Below, one piece after another: positions 25,802-37,975 of a DNA stretch of 64,000 bases. The notes beneath the pieces were generated by a model. That model searched no databases. It saw only the letters and a list, made by a program, of their open reading frames with translations, and had not been told where the DNA came from. The position numbers and the translations under genes were made by a program. The stretch comes from Sipunculus nudus. Taxonomy: Eukaryota > Annelida > Sipuncula > Golfingiida > Sipunculidae. Where the stretch lies: contig CM049306.1 in NCBI GenBank assembly GCA_026874595.1, forward strand, positions 30,495,519-30,559,518, in the 5' to 3' direction. The first letter of the stretch is position 1; every line of letters starts with the position of its first letter.

Positions 25802-26221
25802 ATATTAATTACCTTATTATGGCTTATCATTGTATTCTTTATAAAAACTGGTTGTTTTTCACCTGGTAAACATTGTCATTGACAGTCAAAATATCTGATA
25901 TATGGGACAGGATATAGTGACAATGTCCCCAAGCAAAAAGTGTTCCCCAATAAAAAATAATTATCAGTTGGACTTGAATCAGTGCATACCTCATGTGATT
26001 GTTTTCTGACCTGTAAACAGGCACTTTGTGGTTGCGTGTGTTACTTTTCTCTTTATGTGATTTATTTCCACTGCTTTTTAAACAACCACACCTTGTGTCA
26101 CACCTGAAAAATATGTCTCTGGTATTTGGTATCTGGTAACAGTGTTTACGGATATTATAAATAAAATTTGTCTGGAGTAAATTCACAGACATTTATGATG
26201 TCCAATGGCCAGTCTTTTTCA

Positions 26222-26310
26222 GGGCTCAACAATAACCCAGACGGGCAAGTAACATATAGCTTTTACTTGCCCTGCATGAATTTTTACTTGCCCTACAAAA
26301 ATTATTGTTC
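26222..26310. repeat. Short repeat fragment with duplicated TTTTACTTGCCCT
   Basis: TTTTACTTGCCCTGCATGAA is followed at once by TTTTTACTTGCCCTACAAAA, near GGGCAAGTAA. Likely a fragment of a dispersed repeat; family not recognised. Confidence 0.35.
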
Positions 26311-27198
26311 ACAGCCATAAACCCAAGGTGTGTTCACATGATTTTATAGGTATTGCATGTGTCATTGTTTTGAAAATAAGCTAAAAAAAAATGATTAAAT
26401 GTTAGTTTGTTATATTTCTCTTTAGTATATGTGTAGATTAACATAAGCACTGTAAATTTAAGTCAAAGAAGTATTATCAGAATGATTGAATTTATTCAAG
26501 AAAGAAAATGGCTAACTGAATATTATATTCTCATAAAGTGATGCTATTGATGCTATGTATATTGTTTCTGTAATCAGTAAAGAAATACTTGCTGTTGCCT
26601 TGAGCTGGGAATTATGTAGTTGTGTGAATATAGAAAGAATATTAGTAATTTAAAATATTATTCCCAGCAAGGTGGTGTGAAAATCTACTGTCTACTAAAC
26701 ATGACAATGGAATACACTTATTGTAGCCCAGCATTTGTTTCCTACAATTATGTGTCTAAAAAATGACATGCCAAGAGAATTTAATCCATTTGATCCTGGT
26801 TATTCTCCTCCAGAATTGATTACATTTACAATAACTTTCACATGAGACCCCAGTCAGGGTCAGGCAGAATATGGTGATAATAGGGGCACTTTGTAAAATC
26901 ACCAGACAGGCAAATGCCTAGGATGTTAAATCAAACTTTTTCAAAGCGGGAAGAAACAGAAACAGCTTCCGGAGTAGACCAGTTAAAAAATGCCTAACTT
27001 GTTTGTTTTTGTTGATGTGTACATTTGTCAGCGTCCTTCGCCAGTGACTTCATGAGTTGCTTGGATTAACTTTCTTCCCACCAAAATCAGGTGTCACCTG
27101 AAAACCAGCAAATGTTTCAATACAAACACTGTTGTTTACCCCAAAAGAATAAAGCCATTTTAGTGTTGGTAGATGGCCTTGAATGCACAGAAATTCTC

Positions 27199-27214
27199 GG
27201 GGGGGGGGGGGGGG
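27199..27214. repeat. Poly-G tract (16)
   Basis: Uninterrupted G run in AT-rich intron. Confidence 0.9.
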
Positions 27215-29936
27215 ATATGTTTGAAAAAAAAATCCAAATTAATTGACATCGTTTTTCATCACTCAGAAATAGATATGACGAGACTACCAACATGATTAGA
27301 GGGAAAATTATTCACAACAGATGATTTATTAGATTTTTGTGCATATTCTAAGCATATATTTTACAACATAGCAAATTGTAATATGTACCAGTTCACTTGC
27401 AGTATAACAGACTTTAGTGACCCCCGTGAGAGCACATTGCGGGACACGCAGCATGGCGTTCATTTATGAACCTCCATCTTGAAGTGTGTTCTACAGAGTT
27501 AAGAAGCAGATTGTAGTGGCACTAATACCCTGTAGTTTTAAATATTTAAATACTATGACTGTATTACTTATTACAGGTATCTGAAAGCTTTTTCTTTGGG
27601 ATATATAGTAATCCAACTGGATATTACAGCGCGTCCACAGGGACTTTGTTTTTCTTAGCTAGGTTGCATACTGTTCACAAAGATCATTTTTCTGGCCTTT
27701 GGGATAAGGTTTGTGTTGTTACTTGTACCCACTTGTCCAGTTGGTCAAGTAATAGATAATAGTAATGCCATACCACCATTTTCTGGAACTTTGACTTGGC
27801 CCAGGCAAGCAGTTATTGTCGAGCCTTGTTCTTCATACATGACAGACATCTGCCCTTTGTCATTGATTCTATTCACCTAGCGTTTTGCTTCATCAAAAGG
27901 TTAATATAAACTGAATATCCCTGTGCAGGCAACAAATGCATCTTAATTGGAATAGAAAATGATTTGACACTCCCTGGGGGTCAGAGCACCAGTGGTTGGC
28001 AGCCTAGCATCTGTTGTTTTTACAGCTAGCCATATGGTCAGATTTCTACATCAATGGATCCCGTGCCTGGTTACCAGATGGAATGGTTAAAAAACAGACA
28101 CAGGAGGGACTGTTTTTGCCATTGTTGCAACAGGAGTAGCAGGGGAGAATTTTAGCAATTCTGTGATCTGTGTTAAGTTCATATTATAATATTAGGGTTC
28201 TCTTCGGAAAGGTTTCTTTTCATAATACAAGCAAAATGATAACATGTCTTTAAACACAAACCCTTCACATGTAAAATGTAATATCCTGCCCTAGGATAAG
28301 GTTAGGAGGATAACTGATACCCAGGATTGTTTCAAAATCTGACATATGTATTTTTCCTATGGTTAACTTCCCTATTATTGTGAAATCATGAAATGTGTTT
28401 TTGTCCATAGTTCTGGTTCATAAACATGTCCTTTAAGGATTATCAGCTAAAGATTATGGCATCAACAGGGTATTTCTGTGTTCAGAAAATCATTTATGTT
28501 CAAGGATAATATTTATTTTAATGAATTACATGAAATTCTGTAAAGATTGATATCCATTCTATATAGATATAAATTTTGTATTTTGGTATGTTCAAAATAA
28601 GGGTGTTAAAAAAACTAAAGACTCGCGTTCTCCCTTGGCATGCTTCTAGGTATCCCTCAAAACATTGCAGAGGGTACTGACAATTTGAATAAAATGCTGG
28701 AGTTCTTGTGCTAGATACTGATAAAACCATATCAAATTTTATATCACCATAATATAAAAATCTTATATCATCCCAGCCCTACCCTGGAATCAGTTTATAG
28801 TAGAATCGTCCAACCCCCGCAAACATCTGATGCAAACAGGACTGCGAACATAGCCTGCTACAGAATTGGTACTCTTTAAGTGGAGGAGGTTAGCCTGTAT
28901 TGTGCTTAAGAAATAAAGTTAGCATTCTGATTTGCTGCACAAGATTATAATTTATATACACCGTGATCAACACCAGTCACAGATCTGTTGTGTTTGGTGA
29001 CTTACTGCCAACTTTCAAGAAAGTAGCACTTAATGTAATGCCATTTTCTTCTATGATGTCAGAAATCTAGATCCATAGATGGCAATATGATCATGTGATA
29101 TAACCCTTAGTGGTAACATTAGGCTGCAAAAACTCACAAAACACTCATCCATGGGTAAGTTACACAAGGATTTTAAGGAGTACACTAAGATTTAATCACT
29201 TTGAGATGTTCACACACTTGGGCAAATCAACATGTCAACTTTCAGTCAAATCCTTTAAATATTCTTCAGATATTTACAGACACACCAAAATCAATTACTG
29301 ATCTATCACTTGCTAATTATGAACAAAGAAACCAGTTGTTTAATCATGTTTTGCTTGTTTGGGTTACTGCACCCTCAAGATACCCTCAGTATACATACTT
29401 TTATTTGTAGGCATAACACTCTCGGATTGGGGAAATCATTGGAAATTTTGTAGGGTTAGGAACATGTATTGTTAAACATAGCTTATCAGTGTAGTGCCAA
29501 GTTTGATTTGGATCTAGTGTACAGGTCTGCTGACAGATGGCAGCAGCAGAGTAGTGCCAAGAAAATGGTGCCTCCTGTGGTTCAGTTGTGGTTTAAACCT
29601 CTGTACTTGTTTCACATGTTGTCTTACAAACATACACAGCATCATGCAATAATCTTGACTAATCAATCTGTCCCAACAATAAGATGTAACTCTGCACTCA
29701 TATCAATTTGTTGACAAACTAGAATTTCCCAGTGGTAAGTGGTAACAAGGTAAATGGCTGCACGTGGTGTCTGTTCCATGGACCCCCAGGCTTTGAAAAT
29801 TAACATTGCAGCTTTTTTCCATCACAAAAGTCTTAACAAAATGAACATTTCTCAGGTTTCCACAGGAGTTATATAAAAAGTACATAACTAGCTTTTAAAT
29901 ATTGGTTTCTATATTGGTTGGGTGAAATACAGACTA

Positions 29937-30180
29937 ATTTTTAGCTCAGCTGACTTTAAGTCATCTGAGCTCTAGTCGTGGTCCATTGTCTGTCATCTGT
30001 CTGTCCGTCCGTCCATCTGTACATAGAAGTGGCACGTTTTGAAACTGTAAGACCTAGGAATCCAAAATTCGGCATAATGTTAGATGTCCCCAAGATCTCC
30101 TACCAAGCCAAAAACTGGGTCTTTGCGACTTTGTTCCTTTGAGAAATTAAGGAAAAACTTCAATTTTTTATTAAAAACCT
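29937..30180 (+). mobile_element. Dispersed repeat starting with an AGCTCAG hairpin
   Basis: Begins TTTTTAGCTCAGCTGACTT and folds back with AAGTCATCTGAGCT, a 14-bp stem with one mismatch. This is followed by a CTGTCTGTCCGTCCGTCC stretch and a degenerate body. A second copy starts at 54411, and a decayed relative near 18267. It abuts the Helitron-like element at 30190. Read on the reverse strand the hairpin ends CTAA, which would fit a Helitron 3' end; that is inference. Confidence 0.55.
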
Positions 30181-30189
30181 ATTTTTGTA

Positions 30190-31900
30190 TCCGCCAAAAC
30201 AGAGTTTTGCGGATACTATGTTTTCAGCTGGTCGCCGCCGCCGCCGCCGCCGCCGCCGCGTAGGTGTCCGGAGAACTCCTCCGTAACCGCTGGGCGGAAT
30301 TTTCCGAAACCCGGGATTATGTTCGGGTCACATGTGAACTGCTGCGCCCCGATTTTGTTTTGACCTCTGACCTTTCCTCTGCGCTCTGCGTCCGTTTGTG
30401 CGTCTGTTTCCACACATAAACCCACATATCTCGGGAACCGTTTGACCGATCAGGAAAATTTTTTTGCACAAATGTAGCCCTCGGAGAGCTTTATAACATA
30501 CACCAAAAATGGTGGCGCCACCTGCAACCATGTTTGCACAGTGTCCATCTGTTCGTCTGCCTTGGGTTAAAATCACTCATATCTCTGCAGTGACTTGACT
30601 AATTCACCTGAAATTCGGCATGCGCAAACATCCTGGATAGCTTTTCTGATTTTATGACAGGTGGCGCCACCTACATTCACGTTGACGCTGCAGACATCCA
30701 AGCTCATATCTCGGGAACCGTTTGACCGATCAGGAAAATTCTTTTGCACAAATGTAGCCCTTGGAGAGCTTTATAACATACACCAAAAATGGTGGCGCCA
30801 CCTGCAACCATGTTTGCACAGTGTCCATCTGTTCGTCTGCCTTGGGTTAAAATCACTCATATCTCTGCAGTGACTTGACTAATTCACCTGAAATTTGGCA
30901 TGCGTATACATCCTGGATAGCTTATCTGATTTTATGACAGGTGGCGCCACCTACATTCACGTTTATGCTGCAGACATCCAAGCTCATATCTCGGGAACCG
31001 TTTGACCGATCAGGAAAATTCTTTTGCACAAATGTAGCCCTTGGAGAGCTTTATAACATACACCAAAAATGGTGCCGCTACCTGCAACCATGTTTGTACA
31101 GTGTCCATCTGTTTGTCTGCCTTGGGTTAAAATCACTCATATCTCTGCAGTGACTTGACTAATTCACCTGAAATTTGGCATGCGTATACATCCTGGATAG
31201 CTTTTCTGATTTTATGACAGGTGGCGCAACCTACATTCATGTTTACGCTGCAGACATCCAAGCTCATATCTCAGGAACCGTTTGATTGATCAGGAAAATT
31301 TTTTTGCACAAATGTAGCCCTTGGAGAGCTTTATAACATACACAAAAAATGGTGGCGCCACCTGCAACCATGTTTGCACAGTGTCCAGCTGTTCGTCTGC
31401 CTTGGGTTAAAATCACTCATATCTCTGCAGTGGTTTGACTAATTCACCTGAAATTCTGCATGCTTATACATCCTGGATAGCTTTTCTGATTTTATGACAG
31501 GTGGCGCCACCTACAATCAAGTTTACGCTGCAGACATCCAAGCTCATATCTAGGGAACCGTTTGACCAATTGGGCCAAAATTTTGCATGTGTATAGTTCT
31601 CACAAAGCTCTTTATCATACGCTAAACTGGTGGTGCCACCTGCAACCCTTTTTTGCACAGCGTCCATCTGTTTGTCTGCCAAGGGCAAAAATCACTCATA
31701 TACAATATAGTGGTTTGACTTATCTGCCTTAAATTTTGCATATGTATACAACTTGGACGGCTTTCTGGATTTTTTGGTAGGTAGCGCAACCTACATACAC
31801 AATTTGGCTGCAGACATCCATGCTGATATGCAACACTTCACCCGTTCCACTCTGATTTAGGCGGATACAAGTAGTCGCTTGTCGACTACCCGTATTCTAG
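30190..31900 (+). mobile_element. Helitron-like composite element with a 280-bp tandem core (5 units)
   Basis: Left end A|TCCGCCAAAACAG with a hairpin (CCGCCAAAAC...GTTTTGCGG), then a (GCC)n run at about 30232-30258. Five tandem units start at ATATCTCGGGAACCG: 30426, 30706, 30986, 31266 and 31546, period exactly 280. Units 1-4 look nearly identical; unit 5 is diverged. Near the right end GGCGGATACAA (31860-31870) matches the left TTGTATCCGCC inverted. A 3' hairpin GTAGTCGCTTGTCGACTAC (31871-31889) is followed by CTAG (31897-31900) and a T, as in Helitrons. No Rep/helicase frame. The 70-codon open frames inside are products of the repeat, not genes. Confidence 0.75.
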
Positions 31901-32540
31901 TTACAATTCAGGACTGTTTAATATCAAAACCACTCATCTGTTTTTCCTCATATTTACCATGAATATTCCTCTATATAGTTCCTATGTACATGCCAGAAAT
32001 TAAGCCTGTTAAGTATAATTTCTTTAAGTTATGGGCCCGAACATAATGGACTTAGTAAAAAATCAGGAAAAACATTTACTCACTTAACATGAAAAATTTA
32101 TATTGAGTCTATTTTCCCAAGTATATAACTATATTTTATTAAGATTCAATTGTTTACCAAAAATTTGATCTGAATTTTGTAAATTTTTTAAGTTATTAGC
32201 ATAAAAATAAATCAGAACCTTAAATTTTGCCCAACTTTGACCATGGCACATTTTTTTCCTGTAAGTACTATAGATTTAATTTTCACAGCATGTAAACATA
32301 AGTATTTAATTTGTTTAAATCTGAAATTTGAAATAAAAGCTTGAAAATTAGGCTAGCTATTGATTTTTATCTTGAGGCTCTGTTGTAGTCATTTGCTTTG
32401 ATTACAGATTACAGATGCAGGGTCCCACTCCAGGTCACTGGAAGTCAGCAATGCCAGGGTTTCTGATTTGTTACAGTCACTTGGGGAGATCCCCTGCTGT
32501 GACAGGTGTACAGTTATTCTTATATCACCACCACCCCAAA

Positions 32541-32554
32541 CCCCCCCCCCCCCC
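32541..32554. repeat. Poly-C tract (14)
   Basis: Homopolymer within a C-rich CCACCCCAAAC...CAACCCAACCC stretch. Confidence 0.9.
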
Positions 32555-34597
32555 AACCCAACCCACCAAGTGTTATGCAGTAATTGTTATTGTTTTCACT
32601 GTATCTCCTTAATTGCAATGCTGTTTCTTCTCCAATATACAAAAACTTTACTTGTGAAAGTAATTCAAGGTGTAATCCAGAAGATGCCATGTTGTGTTAA
32701 TGCAGCATTTTAAAAGAAATCAGTTTTCTTTTAAATGATTTTAACAAATATAATTAAACCCATCAGTTAGCTTTAATTTAAAAAATATGAAGCACATTAT
32801 GGATAAATAAAGACACAATTTAAAATTATGAAATCTAAATCAGGTATTATTTTTATATATTTTTTGTTTTGCAGATTTGAAAGATATATTTTTGTGTTAA
32901 AAAATAAATAAACATTTGTATGCATGTTGTGGTGTTATCTGACAAGATTAAGATTTATGATGATGCAATTGAGAATTATGAATCAACTTTTATATTCAGA
33001 TATATATGTTATATTGGAAATGTATAGAAATATAAATTTATAATAAAAAAAATTGATGTGATAAAAAATGAGGATATAATTCAATCATTTGTTCATTATT
33101 TTCCTGCCTCAGCAGAATTGGAGATCAGGCTTTGTTTGCCCTGTATGTATGTTAATAAGTTAAATTTCAACTGTATAGATTTCATAAAATAATAAAATAC
33201 ATATATATTTAATAATATATATTATACAAAAAAAATAGATTCAATTGAACAAATGTGTAAACTACTGAAATGTCAACAGTTAATCTAAAAGCCATCTAAT
33301 GATGATGGTATTTTACAAAAGAATAGTAAAGATCATTTGTTCACAAACTGCTCACATGCTTCAGTTTTAACATTAGGAAACACATGGTCAGGTCACAAAA
33401 TATTATTTTCAACAATTTCTTGCTTATCAATACAAACAAATCATATAAACCAACCATGGCCTATATTACCTCTTCCTTTTACACTTTATTTCCATTTGAT
33501 ATTCTTTTAGATTTTTACCTTCAAGGTCAACTTCAGCTGAGCACAGTGACCCATGGGTCTCTTGTTGTTAAAGAGAAAATGATGTCTGCAGACATGCAGC
33601 CTTAGCTATTGCTAAAAATCAGTTATTATCATATATACAATATAAATATAGAGCAGGATGTTATGCATAAATGCAGTGAATTATAGGGTATTACCATTAA
33701 ACATGAAATATTATATGATAGAAACTTGACATGAAGATTTATTAAAGAAGAATGGGGAAAATACAGTTTGTGTAGCGTATCTTAATGTAGGGTGTGTCTG
33801 TCTTGAGATTTTACTAACATATGTGATGAATTATATGATACTCAGTCAGTTTTGCCCTGAACTGTCAGTCTGACCTCAATATGGGAGTTTGTCTTTCAGT
33901 GGATGTCTTGTAAATCATAAAGGCTGACTGTTCCATTTTATTTACACAGAAGAAACATTATGGGGATTCAACTCAGCTGTTTTCAATTTCTGGTCCGCTG
34001 AAGGGAATTCTTTCTAGATTACAGGAGGGACTAAATGTGAATGTAAATGGTTTTTGGGAGAGACAGTATTGTGTTATAGGCACCAGAGGTCAGAGCAGGA
34101 GGATTTGCTTCAAATCCAGATGTGTAATCTAATTATAACCTGATGTTGGTTTTTGAAACTGTCCCATGGCCAGAGAGATTGACTTTATATGTTCATTATA
34201 TGTACACCTGTTTAATATCTGAAGGCTTGTGAGATATTTATAGAAACAGACACTAGTATGTAAAATGTGTTTGCAGCCTTCAGTTAAGGCTATGAAATGT
34301 ACATTTCCAGCTTATGTTTCCAACCTCACCAGACTGAAGGATAAACTGGTTTGAGCAAATGAATCACTAACAAAAAGTTTAATGCTGAAAAAGAAAATTG
34401 AACAAATCTCTGAAAGCCCTGAGGCCTCAATAAACTTAGGAACATCAGACCAATATTCAGAATACAGTTAGAGCCCAAGTACATAATCTTGTTACACTCC
34501 ATGTTGCCCAGTAATGCCCTCTGGTGTTAGTAGTAGAACCCGGCCTTTGACACATCACACTACACAGAATCAGACTCAAAAGACTACATCTTGTTAG

Positions 34598-34687
34598 GGT
34601 TCGTGGGCTTTGAAATTCAGATCCCACAATGCACTGCAGTTGGGTTCATGGGCTTTGAAATTCAGGTCCCACAATGCACTGCAGTTC
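34598..34687. repeat. 45-bp tandem duplication
   Basis: Two units starting GGTTCGTGGGC and GGTTCATGGGC, 45 bp each, differing at about three positions. Because 45 is divisible by three, the reverse strand reads a repeated 15-residue peptide in a chance open frame. Confidence 0.9.
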
Positions 34688-36092
34688 CTGTGACACCAGC
34701 GGCATAGGTGTAAAATTAAAGTTTGACAGTTGAGACATGTAGTCCTTGCTGTTCCACAGTGCCTAACTAACTGAAAGAGGTTCTTTTTTAAAAGAAACAA
34801 CCTCTGGCAGATGTTTGTTAACACATGCATCTTTGGTACCATAGTTCTTTATGTAAAATTTTGAATTTAGGGAGTAAAGGTTTATTTCATATAAATATAT
34901 TTCTTTTGTAAACATTTCAAAGTGATTTTGTGACATTTGCCCTACATGCTTGTCACATATGGTAAATGTGATCATGTTGAAATAAATATAGTGGTCAATG
35001 GAAAGGATGGATCTTCAGTCACTAGACAGAGCTATGTTTTGGCCATGGTTTTAACCCTTAAAAAGGAAAGTAAATTAACTAAATAAATCTGATAAGCATG
35101 AAGATATGGTATCCTCTCAATCCCCCATCTCCTGACAGAGATTATTTATATATCCCTCAAAGTTTATGCTTCCAGATTACAGATGGAGATTTTGCTTCCC
35201 TCTGAGCATGTTAAGCTCAACAGTATATTTATAAATCACATATAACACCAGTGGTGTAACCTATAATATATCATGTGGATACAGTACTCAGAATGAGACC
35301 CCAGCAGGCATTTAGTAACCAGCTGTACAGTATAAACATGAAACCACTGGGTTTTGTTTATTTTGATGAGATACAAAGCACAGATGTGTGGTTTTGGCAG
35401 GAGTGTCATGTACAATAGAGCAAACAACAGGAATAGTTACTGTGTTCAGGAAGAGTTACAGTGTCCAGATAATAGAGACGATTTATTATAAAGCATGTAT
35501 ATGTGATGCTGGGATATGGTTTTATGATGTGGTTGTGATGTCATTGATGGTCAACCACGGGACCTTAGATGTTTCATCATACAAGGATTACAAGTGTAGT
35601 ACACAACAAACACTGTCCATTATTACAGTGAATCCTTTTCATGAGGTGTTATGTTAAAGTTTACATCATCATAGTATTTATAAGGACACATATCAGGACA
35701 CTCATTAATTTAACTCATGAATTAGTTAATTCATATCATGGAAACAAATTCAATCACCCAGTGACCAGTATTATGGAAATGGGCGACAATTCTTTTTAGG
35801 GCATATGTTTATTTTTACACTTTGACATGTGCATGGGATCCATATTAGAACCTATTTTAAACAATGCACATTTGTTTGGAGGTCACATGATAGTTGAGAT
35901 CTAATCACCATTTATCTGATAGTGGCTGTCACCATGGATTCTGGCAGTCCCAGTGCTCACTCCAATATGACCTTTTATCAGTACTGGGAGTTGGCTCCTC
36001 TTTTAGTCAGTTCACAAATTGTACTGTGTAATAGTCCGTTCATAATCAGGTATTGTTATGTTTAGTGACAGTCTGGGAGGGATTTAGCTAAA

Positions 36093-36103
36093 GGGGGGGG
36101 GGG
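36093..36103. repeat. Poly-G tract (11)
   Basis: G homopolymer followed by GCAGGG. Confidence 0.85.
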
Positions 36104-37852
36104 CAGGGTATACCGTTTGTGCCCCTTCTTTTTTGGCTTAAAAATAGAAAAATATACATCATCAAAAATGCTGCTGGATATTTCCTCTTGCACTGTTTAC
36201 TTCCCAATGCCTCTGCGTGTGAGAGTTATGTATAAGGTCCTGCACACTTTTACCTGGCCAAGGTGTTGAACTGTGTTTAGGTTTTGGTTGCAGTACAGGA
36301 TAATACAGAAGAGTAAAGCTTCCATTCTGTATAAATCATGAACGCATCATGGAACATATATTTACTGATACAGCTGTCTTGAAGACATTAGCTGGTAAAA
36401 TTTATAAAGTAGATGAGATCAAAATCACCCCACATAATGATCCTGTGGTATCAGCAAATAAACAGCAGAATAAATGGCTGCTGGTTACAAAGAGCTTATT
36501 GACTGTCCAGGCATTGTTTCCAAAAAATAGAACAAACGTGTTCATAAGTATGACAGATGTCACCACTAGTACCCAGCTGCATGGTTTTCTTTCATGCATG
36601 GCTAGCAGTGTCTGATGTAGTTTTTGTCTTATAATATATTAACCAGGTTAAGCTTATGTTCTGTTAAATTGTTGTGGCAACTACTTCCTGTCTCAGGGCA
36701 CTGCCTTCTTATACAAATTCAGCATATATTTGAAAGCAGTTCAGTATCCTTATAACTTCAGACTTTTTTGTGTGCACTGGCAAACATTATAATTATAGTA
36801 TATATCATACACTGTTGTCAACCTGACTTATATGGCACTTTGCACTGTGTGAAATAGTGCAAGAAAGAAAAATGAAATTATAACATTCGTGCAAACAGCA
36901 TATTCAGGTATCATTCAGATTTGTATGATGGCAGGTTTGGTGTGGCTGACTTGACCTTGTTGTTGGTTGTGTATTGTAGCTATACACACTGACAGTGATC
37001 ACATACAGCTATTTGTAAAACGTGGGCATTAGGTGGTCCCCATGGGTATGGGTATGTAACAACAGTTGAGGGGTCAGAGAATAATTGCCGTAGCCTTGAG
37101 TGGACAGTTTGACACTCCAGGGAGCTCGATTGTCAGGTGAGCAATTACCTCACACGCCCCAGTGCCCCCAGTCAAGGTTTAATAGTGCTCACTGGATCTG
37201 CAGTTAGACATTTGAAATGATGTTTGTTAGAGTTGATAGGATAGGTTGTAGGTCAACATGAGCAGCCTAGATACAGACAGCTTAATGTGCATAATGTGTG
37301 AGCAGTGAATCAGAGGCCAGTCCATGATACTGCGAACAAAGCCCCACAAACCCATCAGTACACATTCAGTGAGCACTAATTACACTGCACCATCGCAGCA
37401 GCACGGGAGCTCCAGCTGAATGTGTTTGATCCAGCTACTGAGCAACTGAACAAAACAGCCACCAGAGGGAAGGCTCACATTATCAGTAGCGGAACTTTAA
37501 GGTGGGATCTCGAGCAGGATTCAGGGTCAGAGCGAGGGGCACACAAGAGCTTCCATATCACATGAAATGGGCCACAGCCTGCTCGGCACACCTCATTCTG
37601 TGTAACCCAGGCACATAACATGGGGTGCTAGTCAAGCACACTGGGATCCGTGGATTTTTGTTTGTGTGAATTATACCAGCAATCACATGGGCTGCTGTAA
37701 TGTGTCAATATAAATGGCTTGGTAGCCAGTCTATGGAGATCTTACGCTGTTTAGCACGGCCCAGGTTGGCCGTAGCTCTGAACTGATTGAACAGAATTGA
37801 TTTAAGGAGCTGAGAGGTTATCTGGAGTACGGGTACATTAATTCAAGTGGAT

Positions 37853-37975
37853 ATGCCACGGAGTCGTGCAAACCGACACTGTTTGGTGGGCAGTGAAGTC
37901 ATGACTATATGTCTGGCGGACAGTTACTTGTTCAGGGAGGCGATAGAGGACGCCTTAAACAGGCTGGATCTGGAG
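37853..37975 (+). CDS. RASSF: Alternative first coding exon of the RASSF gene (short isoform)
   Basis: ATG at 37853 with an in-frame TGA upstream (37811). The exon encodes 41 residues, from MPRSRANRHC to a helical, charged end (FREAIEDALNRLDLE), and stops at a near-perfect donor, GAG|GTAAGC. It ends in phase 0, exactly what the common exon at 46985 needs, and the joined protein is 288 residues, close to vertebrate RASSF1C and RAPL (about 265-270). The surrounding 37.1-38.0 kb is richer in CpG than the rest of the intron, as an internal promoter would be. It lacks the C1 finger, so this isoform would have only RA and SARAH domains. No homologous N-terminus is recognised, so the call rests on frame, splice site and context. 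Confidence 0.6.

Noticed and set aside
30661-31153. Two near-identical 70-codon open frames
   Set aside because: They lie in successive 280-bp repeat units and exist only because the repeat is open in that frame.
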